Assembly: GCA_030835305.1 (NCBI GenBank)
Contig: JAURPJ010000126.1
Location: 1 to 64,000 of the forward strand
Direction: 5' to 3'
Source of the DNA: Verrucomicrobiota bacterium
Lineage (GTDB): Bacteria; Verrucomicrobiota; Verrucomicrobiia; Verrucomicrobiales; Akkermansiaceae
DNA: 64,000 bases
Shown here: positions 17,256-26,175 of the stretch, in pieces
Layout of the letters: every line of letters begins with the position of its first letter
How positions within the stretch are numbered: position 1 is the first letter of the stretch
The notes under the pieces: model-generated
Database searches by the model: none
Seen by the model: only the letters and a program-made list of their open reading frames with translations
What the model was told of the DNA's origin: nothing
Program-made: the position numbers and the translations under genes

Positions 17256-17440
17256 TGGCCGCAGCCAGAGAAAATGGCCCATTATAAATAGGAGGGTTTG
17301 GTAAGATCTAAATCCCAGAAAATGCAAAAACACTTCCTTTGCTCTTTGAGAAGGAATAAGCACTCCTGCTTTTTCAATAAACGTGAGGGTGGTCTATGGC
17401 TCGGCAGCCCATAGATTCTACGTGCAGAGAAAATTGATAA

Positions 17441-18472
17441 GCTTACTTCTTAGCCAATGCCAACACCACTTCTGAAAAAAACCTTAAGCTTACCTCTCCG
17501 ATCGCTCTAGCAATCATCGAGGCCAATGCTTCGTTGCGAGAACTCGTCTCGCGCAATTCCAAAGAAGAGTATTGGAAGTATGTCAAAAGACTCGCCGTTG
17601 AAGCCGGCATTGATCCTGATGACACCAAGAGCGTGCGACGTTTTGACAAAAAACGCCCCGGTCGCAAAACCAGTAACAAGGACCGGGTCAACCCGCACGA
17701 TCCGGAGGCCAAGATCGGCTCCACCAAGCACGGAGCTTGCGACATGGTCTACAAACCCAAACACATCACCGCCCCAGAAAGCGGGGCCATTTTCATGGCC
17801 ACGGTGCGCCGAGGAGATGAGGGTGACACCGTGGATTTGCCATCGCGGTTGATGTCAACGAGTGAGGTTCTGGGATCGATTTGTGAACACCCGGAACAGA
17901 AGAAAGTGCTACGAAGTCTCACTGCGGACGAAGGATACTTTGGGGTGGATGAAGTCTGTTGCCTGCAGGAGGAATAAGTCCGGGTTGTCATCGGAGATCC
18001 TTATGCCGCGAGGCGTAACACCAAGAAGCTGGGTAAAGTGATCCGTTCGGTTTTGAACAAAGCGCGTCGTTATGTTCGGAGCAAAAGCGGCAAGACGCTC
18101 CTTCGACAACGAGGAGAACATTTGGACCGAAGTTTTTATCATTTCCTCGATCACGGAGGGTTGAAGCGAGCGACCCGACGCGGCGAAGAGAACATGTCCA
18201 AAAGACAACTGGGAGCGGCGCTGACTTACTATCTGTCACTGCTGATACGCCACCTCACCGGCACGGGCACCCCGAAATAATGGTTGGCCGGAGTGGGCCT
18301 CGCTTTGGAGAGCTATTTTGGCCGATTGGCGACCTTCTCCACGATATGGAGAGCGAAAGTCGAACTGATGGATCAAAACATGAACGCTTGGTTCTCCAAG
18401 CGCCTCGAGATGAGAGATCCGTATCCCAAGTTGCTCCAACTCAAATTGAGCCGTTTTTCAATAGGCTGTTAG
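17441..18472 (+). pseudogene. DDE transposase remnant (IS1182/IS5-like) with two in-frame stops
   Basis: A single frame runs from 17441 to 18472, broken by TAA at 17975-17977 and TAA at 18278-18280. It encodes the catalytic and C-terminal half of a transposase: DPEAKIGSTKHG, YKPKHI, RRGDEGDTVDL, TADEGYFG, then LLRQRGEHLDRSF, RATRRGEENMSKRQ and GTGTPK. Known relatives share the 'RSFxH..GG..R...RG.E...KR' ending. The N-terminal DNA-binding part is absent, so this is a 5'-truncated, nonsense-interrupted copy. I could not identify terminal inverted repeats. Confidence 0.7.
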
Positions 18473-18829
18473 GCAATGCCCTTGCGGGTTGATCATGGAT
18501 GCCATAGCAACATCACGGTGGGATGACGGCCCCGTTTTCCGCGTCCGACAAGGCACCTGAATTGCTAACATACTGATTAACAGCATGATTTTGGAACCCG
18601 GACGCTCAAAGCCCATGGCGTCGAGGAATGGATCTTAGGCGTAAATCCAATACCATTCTGTCGCCAGAAGCGGATATGTGGCTATGATGACGGGAGTCGG
18701 CGTATTGATAGAAAACTGGAAGCCGGACAGACCCGCACCGACAAGAAGGAGAACGATCAACGAAGCCACGATGAAAACCCCAAACCTAAAGTCAAAGTTT
18801 AAAATAGGTTGCTCAGTGCCCAGTTTCAT
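18458..18829 (-). pseudogene. Small membrane protein gene with premature stop
   Basis: ATG at 18829 gives 64 residues with a hydrophobic span (GVFIVASLIVLLLVGAGL) and ends WYWIYA at TAA 18635-18637. The same frame stays open beyond the stop (DPFLDAMGFERPGSKIMLL, more residues, then ASMINPQGHC) to a stop at 18458-18460. This suggests a protein of about 123 residues cut by one nonsense codon. It lies next to the dead DDE transposase, with its 3' end overlapping that remnant by about 15 nt. Function unknown; the 64-residue product could still be made. Confidence 0.35.
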
Positions 18830-18986
18830 CGCCCGGGGGCTAGCCCAGACGCGAGGCTTTTGAAAGTTGGAATCAGGGACTTTTCATCCGACTCGCTGCT
18901 TTCCCCTTTTCAGCAAAGCATTTGGGAGCGATTGTGGGTGCTGACGCTGGTCCCTGACGGATCCTTCACCAGCACCTTTCTTTTTC

Positions 18987-20915
18987 ATGAATCGTTCGCT
19001 TATTTTCGACTCCGGACTCGAGGAGATTTATACTCTCAAGACCAAGGCTCCCGGACCCGCCGGGGCGCTTCCATTTACTCCTGAGAAGCTGGCGACCGAG
19101 CCATCGGGTCACCTCTTCGGCTGGACCCAGAATGTGGGCATGGGGTGGTCCTCAGAAAATGTCGCGGAGAGTGACTATCTGATCCTTTCCACGCAAGGCG
19201 GCATCCGTCGGGAAGACGGAACGCCGGTCGCTCTTGGTTACCACACCGGGCACTTTGAAGTGGGACTTCTAATGGAGGAGGCAGCCAAGACGATCACTGC
19301 GGCCGGAGGAATTCCCTTCGCCGGATTCGTCTCCGATCCTTGTGACGGACGCACCCAGGGGACTGACGGGATGATGGATTCACTTCCTTATCGCAATGAT
19401 GCTTCAATGGTCTTTCGTCGCTTAATTCGCTCCCACCCGACGCGCAATGGAGTCATTGGAGTCGCGACTTGTGATAAGGGCCTGCCCGCCATGCTGATGG
19501 CTCTCGCTGCGACGCAATCCCTGCCTACGATTCTCGTTCCGGGTGGAGTTTCATTACTCAGTGAAGAAACCGACGAAGATCTGGGCCGCATCCAAACGAT
19601 CGGGGCGCGCTATTCGCAAGGTGAGATCTCGCTGGACTATGCCGCGCACGCCGCCTGCCGGTCCTGCGGATCTCCCGGAGGAGGTTGCCAATTTCTAGGC
19701 ACTGCCGCGACGGCACAAGTTATCGCGGAAGCACTCGGGCTTTCGCTCCCCCACTCCGCGCTCGCTCCTTCAGGCACTGAGATCTGGAAGGACATGGCAA
19801 GGCGCTCTGCACTCGCCATGCTCGACATGGAAAAGAACGGTCTCACCACGGCCGACATTCTCTCCGAAAAATCAGTCGAGAATGCTCTCGCTCTCCACTG
19901 TGCTTTCGGTGGCTCGACCAATCTAATCATGCACCTGCCGGCGATCGCTCATCAGGCAGGATTAAGACGCCCCAACGTTGAAGATTGGCGACGGTTCAAT
20001 GCCGATATTCCCCGCCTCGTCGATGCTCTCCCCAATGGCCCTCAACACTTTGCCACAGTGCAGGTTTTCCTCGCTGGCGGGGTTCCAGAGGTCATGCTTC
20101 ACCTGCGCGAAATGGGCAAGCTCCACCTGGATGCGATGACCGTGAGCGGTCAGACTCTCGGTGAAAACCTCGAGTGGTGGGAGCGCTCCGAACGCCGTTC
20201 GCGGCTCAAGGAAAAGCTGACCAAACTCGACGGCATCAATTCCGAGACCGTGATTCAGTCTCCGACTCAAGCCCACGCAAACGGACTCACTTCCACCGTG
20301 ACTTTTCCCAAAGGGAACCTCGCGCCCGAAGGCTCGCTCATCAAATCCACCGCGATCGATCTGTCGCTCATTGATGACAATGGAATTTACCTTCACGAAG
20401 GTCCGGCCCGCGTCTTCACCTCGGAGCCCGACGCCATCGCCGCTGTCAAGTCCACCGGAGACGATCGCATTCGCAAGGGCGACGTCATTGTTCTTGTCGG
20501 ATACGGTCCGGTTGGTTGCGGAATGCCGGAAACGGCACAACTGACCATCGCGCTCAAGCATCTCTCGTGGGGCAAGGAAGTGGCGCTCATCACCGACGGT
20601 CGCTTTTCCGGCGTCTCCACGGGAGCCTGCATTGGACACATCTCACCCGAGGCCTGGTCGGGTGGCCCGATTGGAAAACTTCGCGATGGCGACCCCATTC
20701 AAATCAAGATTGATTGCCGGAACATGAAAGGATCGGTCGACTATACCGGTTCTGAAATTCTCTCCTCACGCGAAACCAATCCCGCGCTCGAGGCCAATCC
20801 TGATGTCCCCGACGATACCCGTCTCTGGGCCGCACTTCAGGATGTCAGCGGCGGTTCCTGGGGCGGCTGCGTTTATGACGTCGAATCCATCATCTCCAGA
20901 CTCCGAAACTCATGA
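18987..20915 (+). CDS. yjhG: Sugar-acid dehydratase, YjhG/YagF family (D-xylonate dehydratase)
   Basis: A cytoplasmic 642-residue dehydratase of the IlvD/Edd superfamily. It matches E. coli YjhG closely along its length, for example SDPCDGRTQGTDGMMDSLPY, GVATCDKGLPA, GGGCQFLGTA, AFGGSTNLIMH, AGGVPEVMLHLR and DGRFSGVSTGACIGH. The family removes water from D-xylonate and related aldonates to give 2-keto-3-deoxy acids. The cluster cysteines are in the DPCDGR, TCDKG and GGGCQF segments. The stop codon overlaps the start of a sulfatase by 4 nt (ATGA), so the two are translationally linked. This suggests the aldonate comes from a sulfated polymer. Confidence 0.94.
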   Translation: MNRSLIFDSGLEEIYTLKTKAPGPAGALPFTPEKLATEPSGHLFGWTQNVGMGWSSENVAESDYLILSTQGGIRREDGTPVALGYHTGHFEVGLLMEEAAKTITAAGGIPFAGFVSDPCDGRTQGTDGMMDSLPYRNDASMVFRRLIRSHPTRNGVIGVATCDKGLPAMLMALAATQSLPTILVPGGVSLLSEETDEDLGRIQTIGARYSQGEISLDYAAHAACRSCGSPGGGCQFLGTAATAQVIAEALGLSLPHSALAPSGTEIWKDMARRSALAMLDMEKNGLTTADILSEKSVENALALHCAFGGSTNLIMHLPAIAHQAGLRRPNVEDWRRFNADIPRLVDALPNGPQHFATVQVFLAGGVPEVMLHLREMGKLHLDAMTVSGQTLGENLEWWERSERRSRLKEKLTKLDGINSETVIQSPTQAHANGLTSTVTFPKGNLAPEGSLIKSTAIDLSLIDDNGIYLHEGPARVFTSEPDAIAAVKSTGDDRIRKGDVIVLVGYGPVGCGMPETAQLTIALKHLSWGKEVALITDGRFSGVSTGACIGHISPEAWSGGPIGKLRDGDPIQIKIDCRNMKGSVDYTGSEILSSRETNPALEANPDVPDDTRLWAALQDVSGGSWGGCVYDVESIISRLRNS

Positions 20916-22333
20916 AACACTTCTTCCTGACTCTTGCCTCCATCTCGTTCTCCGCTCTCGGCGTAGAGAAGCCCAACGTTCTCTTTATCATCTCGGATGA
21001 TCTCACCGCAACCGCCCTTTCCTGCTATGGCAACGAGGTTTGTAAAACCCCGAACATTGACCGCCTCGCCTCACAAGGAACGCGATTTACCAAAGCCTAT
21101 TGCCAAGGAACCTACTGCGGACCTTCGCGGGCCTCATTTATGAGTGGTTACTATCCACATGCCATCAAGATGCTTGGCTATGGGTCACCCCGCCCTGCGA
21201 TTGGTGATCGAGCCACTTGGGCGCAGCACTTCAAAAACAATGGATACTACACGGCACGGGTTTCCAAAATCTTCCACATGGGAGTTCCGGGCGGCATTGA
21301 AAAAGGAACCGATGGCGCGGACGACCCCGCCTCCTGGACCGAGCGATTCAACTCGCCCGGCCCCGAGTGGAAGGCCCCGGGTGATGGCGAGACCCTGGAG
21401 AACAATGCCGACGGCAGAAAGCCCGGTCCGGTAGGTGGCAACACCTTCGTCGTTGTTGAAGCTGATGGCGATGACCTCGTGCACTCGGACGGCAAGACGA
21501 CAGCCAAAGCCATCGAATTGATCAAGAAGCACAAAGACAAGCCCTTCTTTCTCGGAGTGGGATTTGTCCGTCCACACGTCCCGTTCGTCGCTCCCAGAAA
21601 AGACTACACCGACCTTCTTCCCTACTCCAAAATGGCACTTCCTCCTAAGATCGAAAATGATTGGGCTGATATTCCCAAGGCGGGCATCAACTACAAAACG
21701 AGCAAGAATATGAAAATGGACATTCGCCGGCAAAAGAAGGCGGTGGGCGGCTATTATGCCTCGGTGGTTTTCATGGATCGGCTGGTCGGACAAGTGCTCG
21801 ATGCGGTAAGCGAAGCCGGATTGGATGACAATACCATTGTGATCTTCACCAGTGATCACGGATACCATCTCGGCGAGCACGATTTCTGGGCCAAGGTGAG
21901 TCTGCACGATGAATCCGCTGCGGTGCCACTGATCATCCGCATGCCCGGAAAGAAGCCCGCAGTTTGCAACTCGCTGGTGGAACTCCTTGACCTGTATCCC
22001 ACTCTCTCAAGCCTCTGTGGACTCGAAGTCCCGAAACGTCTGCAAGGAAAAGACATCTCTAAATTGATGACCGATCCCAAGGAAAAAGTGCGCGATGCCG
22101 CCTTTAGCGTGAACGGCAAGGGCTTCCTCCTGAGGGAACAAGACTGGGCCTACATCGCCTATGGGAAAGACGGCAAAGGGGACGAAGAGCTTTTTGATAT
22201 GAAGAAAGATCCCAAGCAATACACCAATCTTGCCAAGGATCCGGCGTATGCTGAAGTGATCGCGCGATTCCGGGCACAAATGGCAGCTAAACTCAAGGAG
22301 GTGCGCACCAACGATCTCGGGCTGAAGTATTGA
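20912..22333 (+). CDS. Secreted type I sulfatase (iduronate-2-sulfatase-like)
   Basis: An exported 473-residue formylglycine sulfatase. The signal peptide starts MKHFFLTLASISFSALG. The metal site begins with FIISDD (26-30). The maturation motif is Cys69-Gly-Pro-Ser-Arg, so Cys69 should become formylglycine. The downstream SDHGYHLGEHDFWAK block and the FLGVGFVRPHVPF block fit the iduronate-2-sulfatase-like branch. It hydrolyses sulfate esters, probably on a polysaccharide-derived oligosaccharide. Its ATG overlaps the yjhG stop by 4 nt, and it ends 3 nt before the end of the convergent PL14-like gene. Confidence 0.92.
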   Translation: MKHFFLTLASISFSALGVEKPNVLFIISDDLTATALSCYGNEVCKTPNIDRLASQGTRFTKAYCQGTYCGPSRASFMSGYYPHAIKMLGYGSPRPAIGDRATWAQHFKNNGYYTARVSKIFHMGVPGGIEKGTDGADDPASWTERFNSPGPEWKAPGDGETLENNADGRKPGPVGGNTFVVVEADGDDLVHSDGKTTAKAIELIKKHKDKPFFLGVGFVRPHVPFVAPRKDYTDLLPYSKMALPPKIENDWADIPKAGINYKTSKNMKMDIRRQKKAVGGYYASVVFMDRLVGQVLDAVSEAGLDDNTIVIFTSDHGYHLGEHDFWAKVSLHDESAAVPLIIRMPGKKPAVCNSLVELLDLYPTLSSLCGLEVPKRLQGKDISKLMTDPKEKVRDAAFSVNGKGFLLREQDWAYIAYGKDGKGDEELFDMKKDPKQYTNLAKDPAYAEVIARFRAQMAAKLKEVRTNDLGLKY

Positions 22334-22336
22334 GTT

Positions 22337-23341
22337 CTATTTCTTTGCCACCAGTGGGCCGATGTATTCCGTGGCGACGATGACATCATCGAACCACACC
22401 TTGATCCGGTGACCGGCCGGTTTCTCGGTGTAAACGTAAAGCCAGAGGAAGTTGATGTTGAGTTCGGGTACGGTGCGCCAGCGAAAGCCTGCGAAAGGAG
22501 ATCCGCCTTCGGGAACCTTGAAGTAGTCTCGCGTGTTTTCCTTCTGATTCCAACGCACCCCGTCACCACTTCGGCCTGGCTGAAATTTGTCGAAGACCAA
22601 CCGCCCCTTTGGGAAGCCCTTTCCCAAATGGGAGACCAGTTTGCCGTCAATCCAGAGGGCCTGTTCCCCGTTGGTATCGCCAATATCATTCATCTTGATC
22701 ATCTGCTCGATGCAAATCCATTTCCCCTTCTTCACCTTGAGCGACTCATCGTGGATAAAGCTATTCCCCCAGGTTTGTCCGCGCGGAGGACTGCCGCCCA
22801 TCTCACACCAGTAGGTGTAGTAGTCCCAGGTCCATCGTTTGCCGAATGGCTCGATTCCCGACCAAAATGACTTTGCTCCATCGGTTGGAAATCCGGCCTT
22901 CACGCTCGGCCACGCGGTCGCGGGATTATTTCCTCCGAGACAGGTTCCAAAGTGATGCAGCTCGCCGCAATCCTCCGCAAACTTCACATAGTAGCGAACG
23001 AAGAGTTGCTCAAAACCAAAACCACCTTCAGCATTCTTAATCCGCCGGTAAAGCGCTCCTCCGGGGCCTGACTTGCGATCCATCAACAAAGATTTTTTAC
23101 CTCCACTTTGCTGCGGACGTTCATCGCTGAAGCTTAGATCTCGTTCTGATTTTACCGACTCCCAATCGGAGATCAGCTGGTTGATTTTCTGCTGCTCAAA
23201 AGCCTCGACCTGCACAACCCTGGCATCTTTTTCGATTCCCTGATCAGCTGGATAAAGGGCAGCCAAACCCGGCCCCGACGGCAAACGATCTCCAGACGTG
23301 GGGAGCTGGGCTACAAGCAGCGTGAGGCAAATCAATTTCAT
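22337..23341 (-). CDS. Secreted PL14-like jelly-roll protein
   Basis: A 334-residue protein with a short N-terminal signal (MKLICLTLLVAQL). The body is beta-rich with many aromatic residues: YRRIKNAEGGFGFEQLFVRY, FGTCLGGNN, TWDYYTYWCEM, WICIEQMIKMND, LWIDGKLV and WLYVYTEKPAGH. This looks like the concanavalin-like jelly-roll of polysaccharide lyase family 14-type proteins, often left as hypothetical in Planctomycetes and Verrucomicrobia. A polysaccharide lyase or glycan-binding role is plausible, but I cannot assign catalytic residues. It is tail-to-tail with the sulfatase and 12 nt downstream of the lipoprotein gene, so it may share a transcript with the latter. Confidence 0.55.
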   Translation of the reverse strand: MKLICLTLLVAQLPTSGDRLPSGPGLAALYPADQGIEKDARVVQVEAFEQQKINQLISDWESVKSERDLSFSDERPQQSGGKKSLLMDRKSGPGGALYRRIKNAEGGFGFEQLFVRYYVKFAEDCGELHHFGTCLGGNNPATAWPSVKAGFPTDGAKSFWSGIEPFGKRWTWDYYTYWCEMGGSPPRGQTWGNSFIHDESLKVKKGKWICIEQMIKMNDIGDTNGEQALWIDGKLVSHLGKGFPKGRLVFDKFQPGRSGDGVRWNQKENTRDYFKVPEGGSPFAGFRWRTVPELNINFLWLYVYTEKPAGHRIKVWFDDVIVATEYIGPLVAKK

Positions 23342-23352
23342 TCAGGGGCGGT

Positions 23353-24066
23353 CTACCAGTTTACGGGTTGAAAAACAAACGGGTCCCTCACCAAAGTGTT
23401 GCCATCACCATCAACAACACGACGTAATTGCTCGGCCCAGATTTCAAGCTCTCTCTGGTGCACCCCGTAGTAGGTGAATTTTTGAACGTCAAAGAGGCTG
23501 ATCTCGGGGCGTTCCAAATCTGAAAAGGCAAACAAGGTCTCTCCGGTCGAGGCATCCACGAAACGCCCCTCCAAGCCAAGCGAGGGGCGATTGAGGATGG
23601 ATACAAACGGAACCAACAAATTAAGCGCCTGCATACTCGGACGCCCCGGTTCCATTTGTGCCAGATTGGTTTCAAGAACCATGAGTCCTTTGCTCTTCCC
23701 GGGGTTATCGGTCACCGAAACTTTCCGGTTTGGGGTCGCACCGAGTTCCTCACAAAACTTCCTAGCGCCCAGAGCCGCCAGAGCAGCGGAATCGTTCTGA
23801 TAAGTCTTCCCGATATTTCGGACGTTTCGGCGGCCCAAAAAGCCAAGTGGTCGTTGCTCGTCAACCCGCATTGGTTTGACCGCGATTATGGAATAACTGC
23901 TCATCCTGGCGTCAGGGTTTTTCCATGACCGCGAAAAAGGCAGCTCTTTGTTCTTCGACATTCTGTCATCATCCTTGCCCAGAAAACCTGTTGGCTTAAG
24001 CGGAGTGGAACAAGAGGCGAGGAATAAAATGACTAAGCCAGCTGACAGAATACGAGTAATAAACAC
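23353..24066 (-). CDS. DUF3313-like lipoprotein
   Basis: A 237-residue predicted lipoprotein. The lipobox LASC places the lipidated cysteine at residue 19 (MFITRILSAGLVILFLASC). The mature part contains LKPTGFLGKDDDRM, SYSIIAVKPMRV, LVPFVSILNRPSLGLEGRFV and TGETLFAFSDLE, which resembles the DUF3313 outer-membrane-associated lipoproteins of unknown function. The ATG is at 24066, and the following gene (PL14-like) starts 12 nt after its stop. The family name is a moderate-confidence call from pattern only. Confidence 0.6.
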   Translation of the reverse strand: MFITRILSAGLVILFLASCSTPLKPTGFLGKDDDRMSKNKELPFSRSWKNPDARMSSYSIIAVKPMRVDEQRPLGFLGRRNVRNIGKTYQNDSAALAALGARKFCEELGATPNRKVSVTDNPGKSKGLMVLETNLAQMEPGRPSMQALNLLVPFVSILNRPSLGLEGRFVDASTGETLFAFSDLERPEISLFDVQKFTYYGVHQRELEIWAEQLRRVVDGDGNTLVRDPFVFQPVNW

Positions 24067-24127
24067 TCGGGGAGGCTAGCGTCATTTCCTATCCTTGCAA
24101 GGAAGCCGATCCGCTCATCCAAGGCAC

Positions 24128-24159
24128 AAAAAGGCCCGACCATGTCAGCATGATCGGAC
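24128..24159 (-). terminator. Rho-independent terminator (minus strand)
   Basis: An 11-bp stem (24134-24144 with 24149-24159, including three G-T pairs) closes a 4-nt loop. Read on the minus strand it is followed by a T-rich run (24128-24132). It lies just past the PEP-CTERM-like remnant and upstream of the lipoprotein gene. Confidence 0.6.
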
Positions 24160-24164
24160 TTTGA

Positions 24165-24330
24165 GCTCAAAAGTGAACTGCGAACCTCACGGCGACGGCG
24201 AGCGGCCAAGCCAACTGCCAACAATGCCAGCAGCACCAGTAAGCTGGGCCCGGGCATCGTCGTCAACCGGACATCATCCGGTTGGAACAACATCGTGGCC
24301 CCTGAGCAAAAAAGACCAACCCTCGGTCCG
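24165..24330 (-). pseudogene. Remnant of a PEP-CTERM-like sorted protein
   Basis: On the minus strand a short frame reads LTTMPGPSLLVLLALLAVGL followed by AARRRR. This is the proline motif, hydrophobic span and basic end typical of a PEP-CTERM-type sorting signal. The frame does not stop after the arginines; a TGA lies there in the neighbouring frame, so one base is probably lost. The body of the protein is absent: only about 170 nt separate two hairpin terminators. It is the tail of a deleted gene. Confidence 0.4.
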
Positions 24331-24366
24331 AAAAAACAGTCCGAACCCACGAAGGCCCGGACTGTT
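24331..24366 (-). terminator. Rho-independent terminator of the FAS1 gene
   Basis: A perfect 9-bp inverted repeat (24335-24343 with 24358-24366, AACAGTCCG and its complement) is followed on the minus strand by six T (24336-24331). It starts about 25 nt past the stop of the CIA30/fasciclin gene. Confidence 0.75.
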
Positions 24367-24389
24367 GGAAAAAATTCGCCGGACTTGGC

Positions 24390-26096
24390 TTAACTCTCCG
24401 AGAGAGCTGCGTAGAGATGATCGAGGCCACTGCGAAGCACCCAGGCACGCTCGGTATCACTCTCGATGCCTTCTGCCCGCTTCACTAGCTGGTCGAGGAC
24501 CTTGCTGACGCGAGGATCAATCCCGGCGGACCTGGAAATCGAAACCATGCAATCGAGGTAAATTTTAGCGCACTTGCCATGGTTGCCGTCATTGAAAACC
24601 GGAACCCCCTGATCGATGGCAGTTTCGATTTGCTCACGTGGAGATTTGCCTCCCGTGGAAGCCGTCTCGCTCCCCTCCTCTTTCGAAGATGAAAGGATGA
24701 CGGCGTCGATGACATGGATGATACCGTTGTCGCACTGGATGTTGGTCTTTACGATCGTGGCCCCGTTCACCTTGAAAACACCATCGATGATACCGAACTC
24801 GAGAGTCCCACTGTTGAGCGACGTTGCGGTGCCGACGTTGAGAGCATCTCCGGCGCTTACCTTCCCCGGGATGGCGTGTAGGCTAAGAACGGAGATCAGT
24901 TTCTCGCGATTCTCCGACTGCAGGAGGGCCTCGACGGTGCCCTTTGGGAGGGCAGCGAATGCCGCGTCGGTCGGAGCCAAGATCGTTACCGGCTTGTCCC
25001 CAGTCAAGGCGTCGGTCAAACCAGCTGCGTCGACTGCTGCCAAAAGAGTCTTAAAATTCCCGGCTCGCTTGGCCACACTGGCAATGTCGTTGGCGGGTTT
25101 GGGAGGAAGAATGACCGAGTCGATCACGTGAATAACGCCGTTTGAGCACTTCACATCAGCATCAACAATGGCGGCACCATTCACGCGAACGCGACCTTCG
25201 GAAAAAGCGATGTTCACTGCGGATCCTTGCACCGTTTTCGCCTCCTTGGCGGCAAGTGCACCAGCGAGATCGATCGATCCTCCCACGACATGGTAGGTTA
25301 GAACTGCCTGGAGTTGATCCCGGTTCTCGGCCTTAAGGAGCGTCTCAATAGTGCCCTTCGGAAGCTTCTTGAAGGCCTCGTCCGTCGGGGCAAACACCGT
25401 GAATGGCCCTTTACCTTGGAGGGTATCGACGAGCTTTGCCTCGGTGAGAGCCTTCGCAAGAATTCCGAAACGCCCATCGGCCAAAGCGGCCGAAACGATG
25501 TCGCTCCCACCGGACTCTGCACCGTAGGTGCGAATCCAATCAACCTGCAGTTCGAAAGGACCCTGCTTTTTATCGCCAAGAAGAAGTCCGACCCGACGAA
25601 TCTTGGAGGGATTGAACTTTTCTTTGGAAAGACTCATCCCCCTAAAGCTTCCCTTGAACTGATCAAAGGGAACCTTGACCTCGGTCCATTCCCCCTTCGT
25701 TGTTTTGAAGTCTGCCTTGAATGAAACCTCCATTCCGCGGAAGCGTGCATCAGTGCTAAAGCGCATCTGGTAGGTGCGGCCGTCCCCTTTCACGCGAGCC
25801 ACCAAACCTTCGGCTCCGGCGAGGTCCATCTTGAGATCTCCGGTGCGGAGTGAAGAAAAGCCCCCGTTGTTCTCAAGCGATAGTTTACCACTGAAGGTAA
25901 GAATCCCGTTCTTCGAAATCTCAATCTTTCCTTTTGAAAGACCTCCCATCACTCCGTCGTCGACGACGCGCCAGCCAAGCGAGTCGGCTTCTTTGACGTC
26001 GAATTCCGCGACGGATTTTTGACCGGCCAGCCCCGACGATTGGGAAAGGGCAAAGCATGCGATTACCAGCGTTGTTTTTTGGAAACCATTTTTCAT
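24390..26096 (-). CDS. Secreted CIA30 plus double fasciclin (FAS1) protein
   Basis: A 568-residue exported protein with a signal peptide at 1-25. Residues about 30-192 form a CIA30-like jelly-roll (WRVVDDGVMGGLSKG, FSSLRTGD, GDGRTYQMRFSTD, IRRVGLLLGDKKQGPFELQV). Two FAS1 domains follow, 199-330 and 336-468, each with the family blocks PFTVFAPTDEAF or VTILAPTDAAF, a YHV or LHAI segment, and the NGVIHVID or NGIIHVID ending. A helical tail of about 85 residues with two cysteines (AKIYLDCM region) closes it. FAS1 domains usually mediate adhesion; CIA30 is known from complex I assembly but occurs in bacteria as a secreted module. It is followed by a clear terminator. Confidence 0.85.
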   Translation of the reverse strand: MKNGFQKTTLVIACFALSQSSGLAGQKSVAEFDVKEADSLGWRVVDDGVMGGLSKGKIEISKNGILTFSGKLSLENNGGFSSLRTGDLKMDLAGAEGLVARVKGDGRTYQMRFSTDARFRGMEVSFKADFKTTKGEWTEVKVPFDQFKGSFRGMSLSKEKFNPSKIRRVGLLLGDKKQGPFELQVDWIRTYGAESGGSDIVSAALADGRFGILAKALTEAKLVDTLQGKGPFTVFAPTDEAFKKLPKGTIETLLKAENRDQLQAVLTYHVVGGSIDLAGALAAKEAKTVQGSAVNIAFSEGRVRVNGAAIVDADVKCSNGVIHVIDSVILPPKPANDIASVAKRAGNFKTLLAAVDAAGLTDALTGDKPVTILAPTDAAFAALPKGTVEALLQSENREKLISVLSLHAIPGKVSAGDALNVGTATSLNSGTLEFGIIDGVFKVNGATIVKTNIQCDNGIIHVIDAVILSSSKEEGSETASTGGKSPREQIETAIDQGVPVFNDGNHGKCAKIYLDCMVSISRSAGIDPRVSKVLDQLVKRAEGIESDTERAWVLRSGLDHLYAALSES

Positions 26097-26175
26097 TACC
26101 TCAGTAGCAACGCACCGGAAATCGATCTGTCAAAGGAATGTTCCAGGCTATTTTGGTTAGCAAAACCGGAGTAAT

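Noticed and set aside
17256-17440. Near-inverted TAATGGCC/GGCCCATTA as an IS terminal repeat
   Set aside because: Short and imperfect, with no matching copy found on the other side of the transposase remnant; it may just be a weak hairpin after the esterase gene.
17441-18829. Stop-codon recoding as the reason for in-frame TAA codons
   Set aside because: All long genes end normally at TAA, TAG and TGA, and the interrupted genes sit in an insertion-sequence remnant with other damage; nonsense decay is simpler.
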